Origin: JADFUS01 sp964368765
GTDB lineage: Bacteria > Bacteroidota > Bacteroidia > Bacteroidales > Rikenellaceae
Direction: 5' to 3'
Assembly (NCBI GenBank): GCA_964368765.1
Contig: CAYJCU010000002.1
Location: 1-64,000, forward strand
Length of the DNA stretch: 64,000 bases
In this document: piece after piece, positions 52,952-60,813 of the stretch
Numbering within the stretch: the stretch's first letter is position 1
Layout: each line of letters opens with the position of its first letter
Program-made: the position numbers and the translations under genes
The notes under the pieces: model-generated
The model's database searches: none
Told to the model about the DNA's origin: nothing
What the model saw: only the letters and a program-made list of their open reading frames with translations

Positions 52952-53109
52952 ATATAATTGATATTTTTATTTAAAAATCACCTTTTATAGCTTCTCTTTT
53001 TGTCTATATTAGTGATTTGCAATTGATTATTAAGTTTTAGGTCTTAACTTTCCCGAACTTCTTTATTTTGGATCAAGTTGAAATTCTTGTTGGTGGTGGA
53101 TAAAAAGAT

Positions 53110-53180
53110 AACGATTCTAACGAATCGTGCGTCCACCGTGGAGAAATTATCACTCCGCTTCTCTACGTAATAATTTCTCT
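53110..53180 (-). repeat. About 70-bp dispersed repeat, copy 2
   Basis: Its reverse complement matches 62-130. The copy lies inside larger inverted repeats: GCGTCCACC (53129) with GGTGGACGC (53191) and GAGAAATTAT (53141) with ATAATTTCTC (53170). Confidence 0.75.
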
Positions 53181-53221
53181 TTTAGGCGGTGGTGGACGCC
53201 GTGCCGTGCACAGAAAAACAA

Positions 53222-53293
53222 TTTCGCCTCATGCCGGCTGGGCACTCTTCCAGAGCGGTAGTTTTAGCCGAAATAAAGAGAGCGGTAAAATTT
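53222..53293 (+). repeat. About 70-bp dispersed repeat (GCCGGC/CTCTTCCAGAGCGG type), copy 1
   Basis: It matches 55308-55375 in the same orientation: TTTCGCC, ATGCCGGC, GGCACTCTTCCAGAGCGG, a GTTTT-GA/GC-GAAA part and TAAAATTT. Non-coding; function unknown. Confidence 0.8.
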
Positions 53294-53369
53294 GATTTTG
53301 TTAGACCACCCTAAAATTCAACTTGAGCCTTTATTTTTTAGTTTACTATATATATATGTACAAATGAAT

Positions 53370-53408
53370 GAAGGTGGCTAACAAATTTTCATTTGTTTTG
53401 CCACCTTC
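53370..53408. terminator. Hairpin downstream of nadA
   Basis: GAAGGTGGC and AACAAAT pair with ATTTGTT and GCCACCTTC around TTTC. It lies about 90 bp past the nadA stop. Another stem (GCCTAATAA at 53412 with TTATTAGGC at 53455) lies between. Confidence 0.55.
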
Positions 53409-53493
53409 GGTGCCTAATAAATGTAGTAGTGAATGGTAAAGTTGTGGTTTTCACTTATTAGGCAACAAATCTCTACCTTTACCAAATATATTA

Positions 53494-54438
53494 TTAACTC
53501 AATTCAAGCATTCTTATTATTGATTTACGTGCTTTTTCTATCAATTCAGTAGGTAATTCAACAATATTCTTGTTATAGTATAACGAATTATACACACTTT
53601 TTAGTGTTGTCATCTTCATATATCTGCAATAATCTTCATTATTTTCGCATGTTATCACTGCAGGTATAAACTCTTTGTTTGGTGATTGCTTACGCATTTG
53701 ATGAAGGATACCCTTCTCAGTAGCTATAATAAATCTGTTATCCTCATTGTTCATCGTGTAGCTAAGCAGGTGCGATGTAGAACCAACAACATCTGCTAAT
53801 TGTAATACATCCTCGCCGCACTCAGGATGAGCTAACAATTTTACACCAGGATATTTTGCCAGCTGAGTCTTAATCTCACTCGCTTTATAGTCGTGATGGA
53901 AATGACATGCCCCATCCCATAAAATCATATCCTCTCGCCCTGATTCTCTCTTAACGTATGCACCTAAGTTCTTGTCTGGACCAAATATTATTTTTTTATC
54001 TTTTGGTACAGAGTTTACTATCTTAATAGCATTACTTGAAGTACAAACTATATCGGTCAGTGCCTTAACTTCTGCAGTTGTATTTACGTATGATATAACA
54101 ACGGCATCAGGGTGCTGCTCTGTGAATGCTTTAAATTTACTAGCCTCGCATGAATCAGCCAATGAACATCCCGCCTCTATCTCTGGAAGTAACACCAACT
54201 TTTCAGGAGAAAGTATCTTGGCTGTCTCTGCCATGAAATGCACCCCCGCAAATAGTATTACATCTGCTGTTGTCGTTGCAGCAATCTCGGATAGTGCTAA
54301 GCTGTCCCCTAAAAAATCTGCTACATCCTGAACTTCATCATTTGCGTAGTAGTGTGCTAGTATTATTGCATGACGCTCCTCTTTTAGCCTCTTAATCTCA
54401 TTAATAAGATCGTTCTTTGAAAGTTTCTCATTTTCCAT
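53494..54438 (-). CDS. nadA: Quinolinate synthase
   Basis: The ATG at 54438 gives 314 residues (a TTG lies 6 bp upstream). It is the iron-sulfur enzyme that condenses iminoaspartate with dihydroxyacetone phosphate to quinolinate in NAD synthesis. Family blocks are clear: AIILAHYYANDEVQDVADFLGDS split near residue 25-45, GCSLADSCEA, FGPDKNLG, HPECGEDVL and TCENNEDYCRYMKM; cysteines in GCSL, HPEC and CENN regions can hold the [4Fe-4S] cluster. nadB and nadC are not in the window, so it stands alone here. A TAACTTTG box overlaps the region just before the start codon. Confidence 0.95.
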   Translation of the reverse strand: MENEKLSKNDLINEIKRLKEERHAIILAHYYANDEVQDVADFLGDSLALSEIAATTTADVILFAGVHFMAETAKILSPEKLVLLPEIEAGCSLADSCEASKFKAFTEQHPDAVVISYVNTTAEVKALTDIVCTSSNAIKIVNSVPKDKKIIFGPDKNLGAYVKRESGREDMILWDGACHFHHDYKASEIKTQLAKYPGVKLLAHPECGEDVLQLADVVGSTSHLLSYTMNNEDNRFIIATEKGILHQMRKQSPNKEFIPAVITCENNEDYCRYMKMTTLKSVYNSLYYNKNIVELPTELIEKARKSIIRMLELS

Positions 54439-54753
54439 ATACAAAGTTATAAAAATTTTCTTTAATAACGAAATATATGATAAATAATTTTATGAGGTTA
54501 TAACTTTTTTTTATTTTCGATATTATTTCTCTATCCAGTACAATATTTTTATTCGTTTTTTAGTTTTCTAGAAAATTATTTGTCAGAGATGTGGAAAGAT
54601 TAAAATTTAGTTGCTATGTTATTGTGTGTGGCTACATAATTGATGTTTTATAGTATATTATATTTATTAGCTTTAACTATATTTAATACATTTTTTTATT
54701 TGAAATGCTGATTAATAGTTAAATAGCTTTAATAATCTAAAGATTTACTTTAT
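54439..54753. other. 315-bp gap between nadA and mntP
   Basis: It separates the two divergent genes and is AT-rich. TAACTTTG on the minus strand (54442-54449) with TTCG 19 bp upstream could be the nadA promoter, implying a very short leader. No recognisable manganese riboswitch was seen before mntP. Confidence 0.5.
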
Positions 54754-55296
54754 ATGAATTTTCTTGAATTGCTTATACTCGCATTCACATTAGGTATAGA
54801 TGGATTTATTTCACTACTTGTTTTGAGTAGTGTTTGTAAATATTCTGAAAAAAAATATTTTTATGTGATATTTTCGGTTGCTTTTTTTCACTTTGTGATG
54901 ACGCTGGTAGGAGCCATTGTATCTAAAGCCTTGGTTGATTATATTAGTGAGTATGCGCATTATCTTTCAGCTGCGGTTTTCTCTTTCATAGGTATTAAGA
55001 TGATGAAAGAGGCATTTGTTAATGATTCTCCATCATTCAAATTCTCATTCTCTGGAGTAATTCTGTTTAGTTATCTTTTATCGGTTGATGCGCTAGCTAC
55101 TGGATTTTCGTTAGCTCTCTTAGGTGAAAATAGAGCTATATACTCTGCTCTTATTATTGCAGTAGGGGCACTAGTAATGTCGTATGCTGGGCATTTACTC
55201 GGGAAGAAATGTTCCACGTGGAACACAAAATGGACACATATGATAGCTGGTCTGATAATGCTGATACTAGGAATACGGATAATATTTGGGAATTAG
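54754..55296 (+). CDS. mntP: Putative manganese efflux pump
   Basis: This 180-residue inner-membrane protein has six membrane segments in two repeats of three, the MntP layout and length. Conserved acidic residues lie in the first repeat (TLGIDGF, D17) and in the second (LSVDALATGF). It should export Mn2+ from the cytosol. It stands alone on the plus strand. A perfect 16-bp ParB-box palindrome (55210-55225) lies within its coding region. Confidence 0.92.
   Translation: MNFLELLILAFTLGIDGFISLLVLSSVCKYSEKKYFYVIFSVAFFHFVMTLVGAIVSKALVDYISEYAHYLSAAVFSFIGIKMMKEAFVNDSPSFKFSFSGVILFSYLLSVDALATGFSLALLGENRAIYSALIIAVGALVMSYAGHLLGKKCSTWNTKWTHMIAGLIMLILGIRIIFGN
55210..55225. other. parS-like ParB-binding palindrome 1
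   Basis: TGTTCCACGTGGAACA is a perfect 16-bp palindrome and matches the general parS pattern TGTTnCACGTGnAACA at every fixed position. It lies inside mntP. Confidence 0.8.
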
Positions 55297-55307
55297 TTTT
55301 TAAACAT

Positions 55308-55375
55308 TTTCGCCTTATGCCGGCGAGGCACTCTTCCAGAGCGGTTGATTTTGACGAAACAGAGTGATAAAATTT
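55308..55375 (+). repeat. About 70-bp dispersed repeat, copy 2
   Basis: Direct copy of 53222-53293, placed between the mntP stop and the terminator shared with mnmG. Confidence 0.8.
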
Positions 55376-55380
55376 ATCAT

Positions 55381-55418
55381 AAAACAAAGGGTTGCGATTT
55401 GTCGCAACCCTTTGTTTT
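55381..55418. terminator. Bidirectional terminator between mntP and mnmG
   Basis: A perfect 17-bp stem (55381-55397 with 55402-55418) with a TTTG loop, A-rich on one side and T-rich on the other. It overlaps the mnmG stop codon. Confidence 0.9.
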
Positions 55419-57288
55419 ATCGGCCGAAATATACCAACAGCACATTAATATCAGCAGGGGAAACACCCGATATTCTAGATGCCTGACCTATCGTCTTAGG
55501 CGCAATCTTAGTTAGTTTCTGCCTTGCCTCTATAGATAGTGAGGTAAGAGAATTGAAATCGAAATTATCTGATATTTTGATACCCTCTAACCTAACAATC
55601 TTATCCGCTAACTCACGCTCTCTAGTGATATAACCTCCATATTTAAGTAATATATCTACACGCTCTATCTCATCATCAGTGATACCTCGCTCATTAACAA
55701 TATCACCCAAATCTTTTAGTGCGCCAACTAATCCTAGAAGAGGTACTCCGTTACGTATAGCTATATCATATAGCTTGCGTTTCTGGGTTATCTTAGATTG
55801 ATTTATACCCTCAAGATAGGGATTAATCTCATCCATAGACACGCTATAATCCTTGATATATTGCTGCAAGAAAATGATATTATCCTCTCGTCTAGCCATC
55901 TCTTTATATCGCTCCTCACTAGCCAAACCTATCTCATAACCCTTTCTTGTTAATCTTATATCTGCATTATCTTGACGTAGTAGTATCCTATACTCTGCCC
56001 TGCTAGTGAACATACGATATGGTTCATCTACACCCTTTGTAACTAAATCATCTATCAAAACACCTATATAAGCCTCATCACGAGATAGAATAATTTCAGG
56101 CTTGTTATTTAGTTTCTGGTGCGCATTGATAGCCGCCATTAGACCCTGAGCTGCCGCCTCCTCGTAACCCGTAGTTCCGTTAATCTGTCCTGCAAAATAT
56201 AGGCTCTTAACTGCCTTGGTCTCTAAGGTGTGGTGTAGCTGCGTAGGTGGGAAATAGTCATACTCTATCGCATAACCTGGTCTATATGCCTCAACACTCT
56301 CCATACCTTTTATCATACGTAATGCAGAAATCTGTACCTCCCACGGTAAAGACGACGAGAAACCATTAATATAGTACTCATTTGTATTATCTCCCTCAGG
56401 CTCTAAGAATAACTGGTGCTCGTTTTTCTCCTCGAATATCTTTAGTTTATCCTCAATACTTGGGCAGTATCTAGGACCTCTTCCTGCTATGATACCATTG
56501 AAAAGTGGCGACTCATGGAACCCCTCTCTCAACCTATCATGCACCTCTTTAGTAGTATAAACTAGATAGCATGGTAACTGCTCAGTGACAGGTTTAATAT
56601 CATCAAGATATGAAAATTTACGTGGTTCGTTATCTCCGTATTGTGGCAACATAACACTAAAATCTATTGTTCTAGCATCTAACCTAACAGGTGTTCCTGT
56701 CTTCATTCTATCCACTTCAAAACCTCTTTCGGCAAGTTGTTTGCTAATACCGTGTGAGCTGCGATCACCCATTCTACCACCCTCTCCTTGGCGTAGGCCA
56801 ATATGGATAACACCACCCAAGAAAGTGCCGTTAGTGAGAATAACTGCCCCGGCCTCGAACTCTATGCCATACTCTGTCCTTACACCGCACACTCTATCGC
56901 CATCAAAAAGCAGCTCAACAACATTATCCTGCCATAGGTATAGATTATCGCACCTCTCAAGAGTCTCACGCCATAGGGCAGAGAATCTGAATTTATCACA
57001 CTGCGCCCTTGGGCTCCACATAGCAGGCCCTTTAGACAGATTAAGCATTCTGAACTGTATGGTTGATTTATCTGTAATAACACCCATCTGCCCACCTAAA
57101 GCATCTATCTCACGCACTATCTGACCCTTTGCCACACCCCCAACAGCCGGGTTACACGACATGGCACCAAACTTAGTCATATCTATTGTTATAAGAAGTG
57201 TTTTAGAACCCATCTTAGCGGCCGCATGTGCAGCTTCGCATCCAGCGTGCCCACCCCCTATAACTATTATATCATATTTAGCTCTCAT
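55417..57288 (-). CDS. mnmG: tRNA uridine 5-carboxymethylaminomethyl modification enzyme
   Basis: With the ATG at 57288 the protein has 623 residues, the usual length; an upstream ATG at 57339 would add 17 unlikely residues. The FAD-binding start is YDIIVIGGGHAGCEAA, followed by MTKFGAMSCNPAVGGVAKGQ and the YFAGQINGTTGYEEAAAQG block. With MnmE it modifies the wobble uridine of several tRNAs. It overlaps the ybeY gene end by 11 bp, so it ends an operon of five genes. The gene (gidA) is often near the origin of replication, in line with the parS sites beside it. Confidence 0.96.
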   Translation of the reverse strand: MRAKYDIIVIGGGHAGCEAAHAAAKMGSKTLLITIDMTKFGAMSCNPAVGGVAKGQIVREIDALGGQMGVITDKSTIQFRMLNLSKGPAMWSPRAQCDKFRFSALWRETLERCDNLYLWQDNVVELLFDGDRVCGVRTEYGIEFEAGAVILTNGTFLGGVIHIGLRQGEGGRMGDRSSHGISKQLAERGFEVDRMKTGTPVRLDARTIDFSVMLPQYGDNEPRKFSYLDDIKPVTEQLPCYLVYTTKEVHDRLREGFHESPLFNGIIAGRGPRYCPSIEDKLKIFEEKNEHQLFLEPEGDNTNEYYINGFSSSLPWEVQISALRMIKGMESVEAYRPGYAIEYDYFPPTQLHHTLETKAVKSLYFAGQINGTTGYEEAAAQGLMAAINAHQKLNNKPEIILSRDEAYIGVLIDDLVTKGVDEPYRMFTSRAEYRILLRQDNADIRLTRKGYEIGLASEERYKEMARREDNIIFLQQYIKDYSVSMDEINPYLEGINQSKITQKRKLYDIAIRNGVPLLGLVGALKDLGDIVNERGITDDEIERVDILLKYGGYITRERELADKIVRLEGIKISDNFDFNSLTSLSIEARQKLTKIAPKTIGQASRISGVSPADINVLLVYFGR

Positions 57289-57712
57289 ATCTCTGTAAAT
57301 AATAATTCTCTTTTGAACGCATCTCATTACGCTCTTCATCTGTGCTATCTTTATACCCTAATAGATGAAGAACACCATGTATTATCACCCTCTTCAACTC
57401 CTCTTTAAACTCTACCGAATAGTCGTTAGCATTCTTCGAAACTGTATCAATACTTATAAATAAATCCCCTGCTATTACACCTTCTTCAGGTATCTCATCA
57501 GAGTAGTCAAAAGTAATAATATCGGTGAAGTAGTCGTGCTGAAGATACTCTCTATTCATATTTAATATGTAGTTATCTGAACAGAATATAACAGAAATAT
57601 CCTCACTACTCTGCCCCTCTTCGTTAATTGTTCTCTCTATCCAATCAATAACTTTTGATGGGTTGTCTAGTGTGAAATCTATATCTTCACTATAAAAATT
57701 TATCTCTACCAT
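57278..57712 (-). CDS. ybeY: Endoribonuclease YbeY
   Basis: This 144-residue protein has the YbeY motif HGVLHLLGYKDST near residue 110. The first two histidines of the H-x3-H-x5-H set are present, while the third position differs, which is usual for Bacteroidetes YbeY. It takes part in 16S rRNA 3' end maturation and ribosome quality control. It lies between envC and mnmG in the operon and overlaps mnmG. Confidence 0.93.
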   Translation of the reverse strand: MVEINFYSEDIDFTLDNPSKVIDWIERTINEEGQSSEDISVIFCSDNYILNMNREYLQHDYFTDIITFDYSDEIPEEGVIAGDLFISIDTVSKNANDYSVEFKEELKRVIIHGVLHLLGYKDSTDEERNEMRSKENYYLQRYES

Positions 57713-57720
57713 AATTGTAA

Positions 57721-57736
57721 TGTTCCACGTGGAACT
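57721..57736. other. parS-like ParB-binding palindrome 2
   Basis: TGTTCCACGTGGAACT differs from the perfect palindrome at 55210 only in the last base. It lies between ybeY and envC, 2.5 kb from the first. Confidence 0.75.
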
Positions 57737-57740
57737 ATTT

Positions 57741-58949
57741 TTATTTTGTTAGCCATAACTCAGGATTTAGGTTTGTTGTTCCCTTCCATAGTTCAAAGTG
57801 CAGTATCTGCGTTGAGCTATTAATGGTGCCTAGAACCTCTCCTATTTTTACCTCGTCTCCTACCTCTACATCCACTTTAGTAAGACCTGAATAGGTTGTA
57901 TAATACTCTCCGTGGCGTATCATTACAGAGTTATTTAATCCCTGAAAAAAGAACACTTTAGTTACTACCCCGTTGAATACCGCCTTAACCTGAGAGTTAC
58001 GAGATACTTGATAGTTGAGACCTTTGTTCTCTACAACAAGATTTTTCTGTACTGGATGCGGATGTTTACCAAAACGCTCTACTATAACACCCTTATCGGT
58101 AGGGGCAGGTAGTTTACTCTTAAATTTTGCAAACTCTTTACTCTCGGCAACGTGCAAATTACGTTTTGCCTCGCTCGCCTTACGTAGACGTTCAGCCTCT
58201 TTTCTTGCCTCCTCCGCAACTATCTTCTTTATATTATCTTGCATTTTACGTATATCAGATTGACTCTTTTTTATCTGTGCAGATAGTGAGTTTTTATCCT
58301 TACGTATATTAGCAAGTGCTCTGTTATAGTTGTTATTCTCTCTGTTTAGGGCGTTCACCTCGCTCTGTGTTGATTGAGTGATTTTATCTAGCTGAGAGCG
58401 TTTAGATGAAAGCGAATCTGTTTCAATAGATATTTGGTTAGCCTTAATATCTAACTGCTGTGACAATTCGAAACGCATATTACTATACTTTTTTATATAG
58501 TATATACGCATCTGTAAATCGTTAAAATCGGTAGCAGAGAAGAGAAAAAGAAGAGTGTTACTAAACAGATAATTTTTATATGCTAGTACCATCATATCTG
58601 AGTACTCATCCCTTAAATCAGCCTGCTCTCCCTCTAGTTTTGTGATATTAGATTTATTTGTATTAATCTGCTTAGAGATAATAGAGCTTTGACTCTTTAG
58701 TTTTGAAACAATAGATTTTCTACTCTCTATCTGCGAACGCAGTAGCGAAATCTGCTGCAAATTAGCCTTCTCCTCACTACCCTTCTCTGATAAAAGTTTC
58801 TCAGCACGCTCTATACTGTTGCGTAATTTAACAATATCGGCCTCAAGAGACTTAATAGATTGGGCATTAACAGTGCCATATATTGCAGAAGTGGCTACCA
58901 CTAAAAAGAGGTAGCACACAATCTTCGTTATCTTAAACCTAACGCCCAT
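57741..58949 (-). CDS. envC: EnvC-like murein hydrolase activator (degenerate LytM)
   Basis: This 402-residue exported protein has a signal peptide (about 1-29), a long coiled coil (about 30-270) and a C-terminal LytM/M23 domain (about 300-402). The LytM metal ligands are altered: the usual HxG block reads NKGLNYQV and the HxH block reads ILHFELW, so it should not cut by itself. That fits EnvC/NlpD proteins, which switch on cell-wall amidases for daughter-cell separation. It lies between pheS and ybeY. Confidence 0.87.
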   Translation of the reverse strand: MGVRFKITKIVCYLFLVVATSAIYGTVNAQSIKSLEADIVKLRNSIERAEKLLSEKGSEEKANLQQISLLRSQIESRKSIVSKLKSQSSIISKQINTNKSNITKLEGEQADLRDEYSDMMVLAYKNYLFSNTLLFLFSATDFNDLQMRIYYIKKYSNMRFELSQQLDIKANQISIETDSLSSKRSQLDKITQSTQSEVNALNRENNNYNRALANIRKDKNSLSAQIKKSQSDIRKMQDNIKKIVAEEARKEAERLRKASEAKRNLHVAESKEFAKFKSKLPAPTDKGVIVERFGKHPHPVQKNLVVENKGLNYQVSRNSQVKAVFNGVVTKVFFFQGLNNSVMIRHGEYYTTYSGLTKVDVEVGDEVKIGEVLGTINSSTQILHFELWKGTTNLNPELWLTK

Positions 58950-58958
58950 AATAATATA

Positions 58959-59984
58959 TTAGCATGATTCAAACTGTTGTAAGAAGCGTATATCATTCTC
59001 AAAATAAAGTCTTAAATCTTTAACCTTATATTTAAGCATGGTAATACGTTCAATACCCATACCAAATGCATAACCGTTATACTCTTTGCTATCTATACCG
59101 CAAGCCTCTAACACATTTGGATCAACCATACCGCAACCCATAATCTCTAACCAGCCTGTATATTTACACACATTACAGCCCTTACCTCCGCATAGGTTAC
59201 ACGACACATCAACCTCAGCTGAAGGCTCAGTAAATGGGAAGTAAGATGGACGCATACGTATCTCACTACCGCTACCAAACATCTCTTTAGCAAAGTACAG
59301 GAGTGTCTGTTTCATATCTGCAAAAGATACTCCTTTATCTATATATAAACCCTCTACCTGATGGAAAATACAGTGTGCACGATATGAGATAGCCTCATTA
59401 CGGAATACTCTACCAGGGCAGATAACTCTAATAGGTGGTTTCTGGCTCTCCATAGTGCGCACCTGTATAGAACTTGTGTGTGTGCGAAGAAGAATATCAG
59501 GCATCTTCTCAATGAAGAATGTATCTTGCATATCACGTGCTGGGTGCTCTGGTGGGAAATTAAGAGCTGAGAATACATGCCAATCATCCTCTATCTCAGG
59601 CCCCGTAGCCGTAGTAAAACCCAGACGCTTAAATATTTCATCTATCTCATTTTTAACTAGTGATATAGGATGACGTGTGCCGATATTATCATTAGAACCC
59701 GAGGCTGTCATATCCATTGTTGAGCCAGAGGTATCTTCAACACTATCAAGCATCTCTTTAAGATTGTTGATAACTTCTAAAGCAGTGGTTTTCAGCTTGT
59801 TAATAGGTTGTCCAAACTCTCGTTTAGCATCTGGAGCTAGTTGTTTAAACTCATCGAAAAGAGCTGTTATAGCACCTTTCTTACCTAGCATCTTAATTCT
59901 AAACTGCTCTATCTCGTCAAACGTATTTGGTTTAAACGACTCTATTTCAGTTAGTAACGCTTCAATTTTACTCTTCATTTCCAT
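58959..59984 (-). CDS. pheS: Phenylalanine-tRNA ligase alpha subunit
   Basis: This 341-residue protein has the N-terminal coiled coil and class II catalytic core. Motif 2 is in RVFRNEAISYRAHCIFHQVEG and motif 3 in YAFGMGIERITML near the C-terminus; a zinc-binding-like CNLCGGKGCNVC segment lies before it. It charges tRNA-Phe together with PheT, which is not in the window. It overlaps the cyclophilin gene by 17 bp. Confidence 0.96.
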   Translation of the reverse strand: MEMKSKIEALLTEIESFKPNTFDEIEQFRIKMLGKKGAITALFDEFKQLAPDAKREFGQPINKLKTTALEVINNLKEMLDSVEDTSGSTMDMTASGSNDNIGTRHPISLVKNEIDEIFKRLGFTTATGPEIEDDWHVFSALNFPPEHPARDMQDTFFIEKMPDILLRTHTSSIQVRTMESQKPPIRVICPGRVFRNEAISYRAHCIFHQVEGLYIDKGVSFADMKQTLLYFAKEMFGSGSEIRMRPSYFPFTEPSAEVDVSCNLCGGKGCNVCKYTGWLEIMGCGMVDPNVLEACGIDSKEYNGYAFGMGIERITMLKYKVKDLRLYFENDIRFLQQFESC

Positions 59985-60735
59985 AAATTTTATCTATTTT
60001 ATTATCTCTCATCAATTCAATCTCAACTCTCTCTATCACTGCCTCGTTATGTGGCAGAGGTATAGATGCCTTATCAACCTCAAGAGCAGCGATTCTCTTA
60101 ACCACATCCATCCCCTTAACAACATACCCAAAAACAGTATATTTACCATCTAGGTGAGGAGCTCCACCTCCTATTGCACGATAACGCTCTACCAATTCAG
60201 GTGTGATAGTGCCATCCTCTAGCGACCTTTTGATATAACCCTCCATTCTCTCTGTTATAGGAGCATGCACTATATAGAACTGTGTAGGGCTAGAACTCTT
60301 TTCGGGGTTCATATCTCTTGCTGCACCCACCGCTCCGTTGAAGTGGTGTATAGTATCAACAATTTCAGCGGTCACTACCCTACTCTCCTCCTCTGTGTTA
60401 TATCTTGCACGAGCCTCCTCACTTCTATCTCTTGTAAGCGAATCTCCAGCCTGAATAACAAAATCTTTCACCACTCTATGAAATAAAAGATTTGAGTAGA
60501 AGCCACTATCAGCCACCGCTACAAAGTTATCACGGTGTAGAGGTGTTTCGTTAAGCAGTTTAAAATGAATCTCACCATAATTGGTAACTATTTTAGCTAC
60601 ATAAGATGCCCCTTTACCTAATTTATTTTGATAATTATTACCAAAAATAAAAAAAGAAATAGTTAAAGTTGATAATATTATCAAAATTATTCCTATTTTT
60701 GTACGCATAGTAGTTAATAATGGTTTATAAATCAT
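59968..60735 (-). CDS. Membrane-anchored cyclophilin-type peptidyl-prolyl isomerase
   Basis: This 255-residue protein (246 if the ATG at 60708 is used) has one N-terminal membrane segment (IGIILIILSTLTISFFIF) and a cyclophilin domain: NYGEIHFKLLNETPLHRDNF, FHRVVKDFVIQAGD, then GAVGAARDMNPEKSSSPTQFYI and YTVFGYVVKGMDVV. The insertion in the middle (RSEEARARYNTEEE) is usual for Bacteroidetes members. It acts on prolyl bonds of exported proteins. It heads the five-gene operon. Confidence 0.92.
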   Translation of the reverse strand: MIYKPLLTTMRTKIGIILIILSTLTISFFIFGNNYQNKLGKGASYVAKIVTNYGEIHFKLLNETPLHRDNFVAVADSGFYSNLLFHRVVKDFVIQAGDSLTRDRSEEARARYNTEEESRVVTAEIVDTIHHFNGAVGAARDMNPEKSSSPTQFYIVHAPITERMEGYIKRSLEDGTITPELVERYRAIGGGAPHLDGKYTVFGYVVKGMDVVKRIAALEVDKASIPLPHNEAVIERVEIELMRDNKIDKIYGNEE

Positions 60736-60744
60736 TTATTGGTG

Positions 60745-60752
60745 CAAAGTTA
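60745..60752 (-). promoter_or_regulatory. -7 box of the cyclophilin operon
   Basis: On the minus strand TAACTTTG matches TAnnTTTG 10 bp before the upstream ATG. The short distance favours the ATG at 60708 as the start of translation. Confidence 0.45.
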
Positions 60753-60813
60753 AAAAAAAATTGTGAAAAAAGCTACATTCTAATTATAAAAAGTGAGGCT
60801 CAGGGCGGCGGTT

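Larger units (their letters stand above)
52760..53493. other. 734-bp intergenic region with promoter box, repeats and hairpins
   Basis: No gene is supported. It contains the fimbrial promoter-like box (52926-52951), a set of nested inverted repeats (about 53082-53335) that includes two dispersed repeat families, and two hairpins (53370-53408 and 53412-53463) downstream of nadA. Confidence 0.65.

Noticed and set aside
54450..54753. Possible manganese riboswitch before mntP
   Set aside because: The leader is AT-rich and I could not find the conserved loops of the yybP-ykoY type.
56585..57124. 179-residue open frame on the plus strand
   Set aside because: It is antisense to mnmG, a certain gene.
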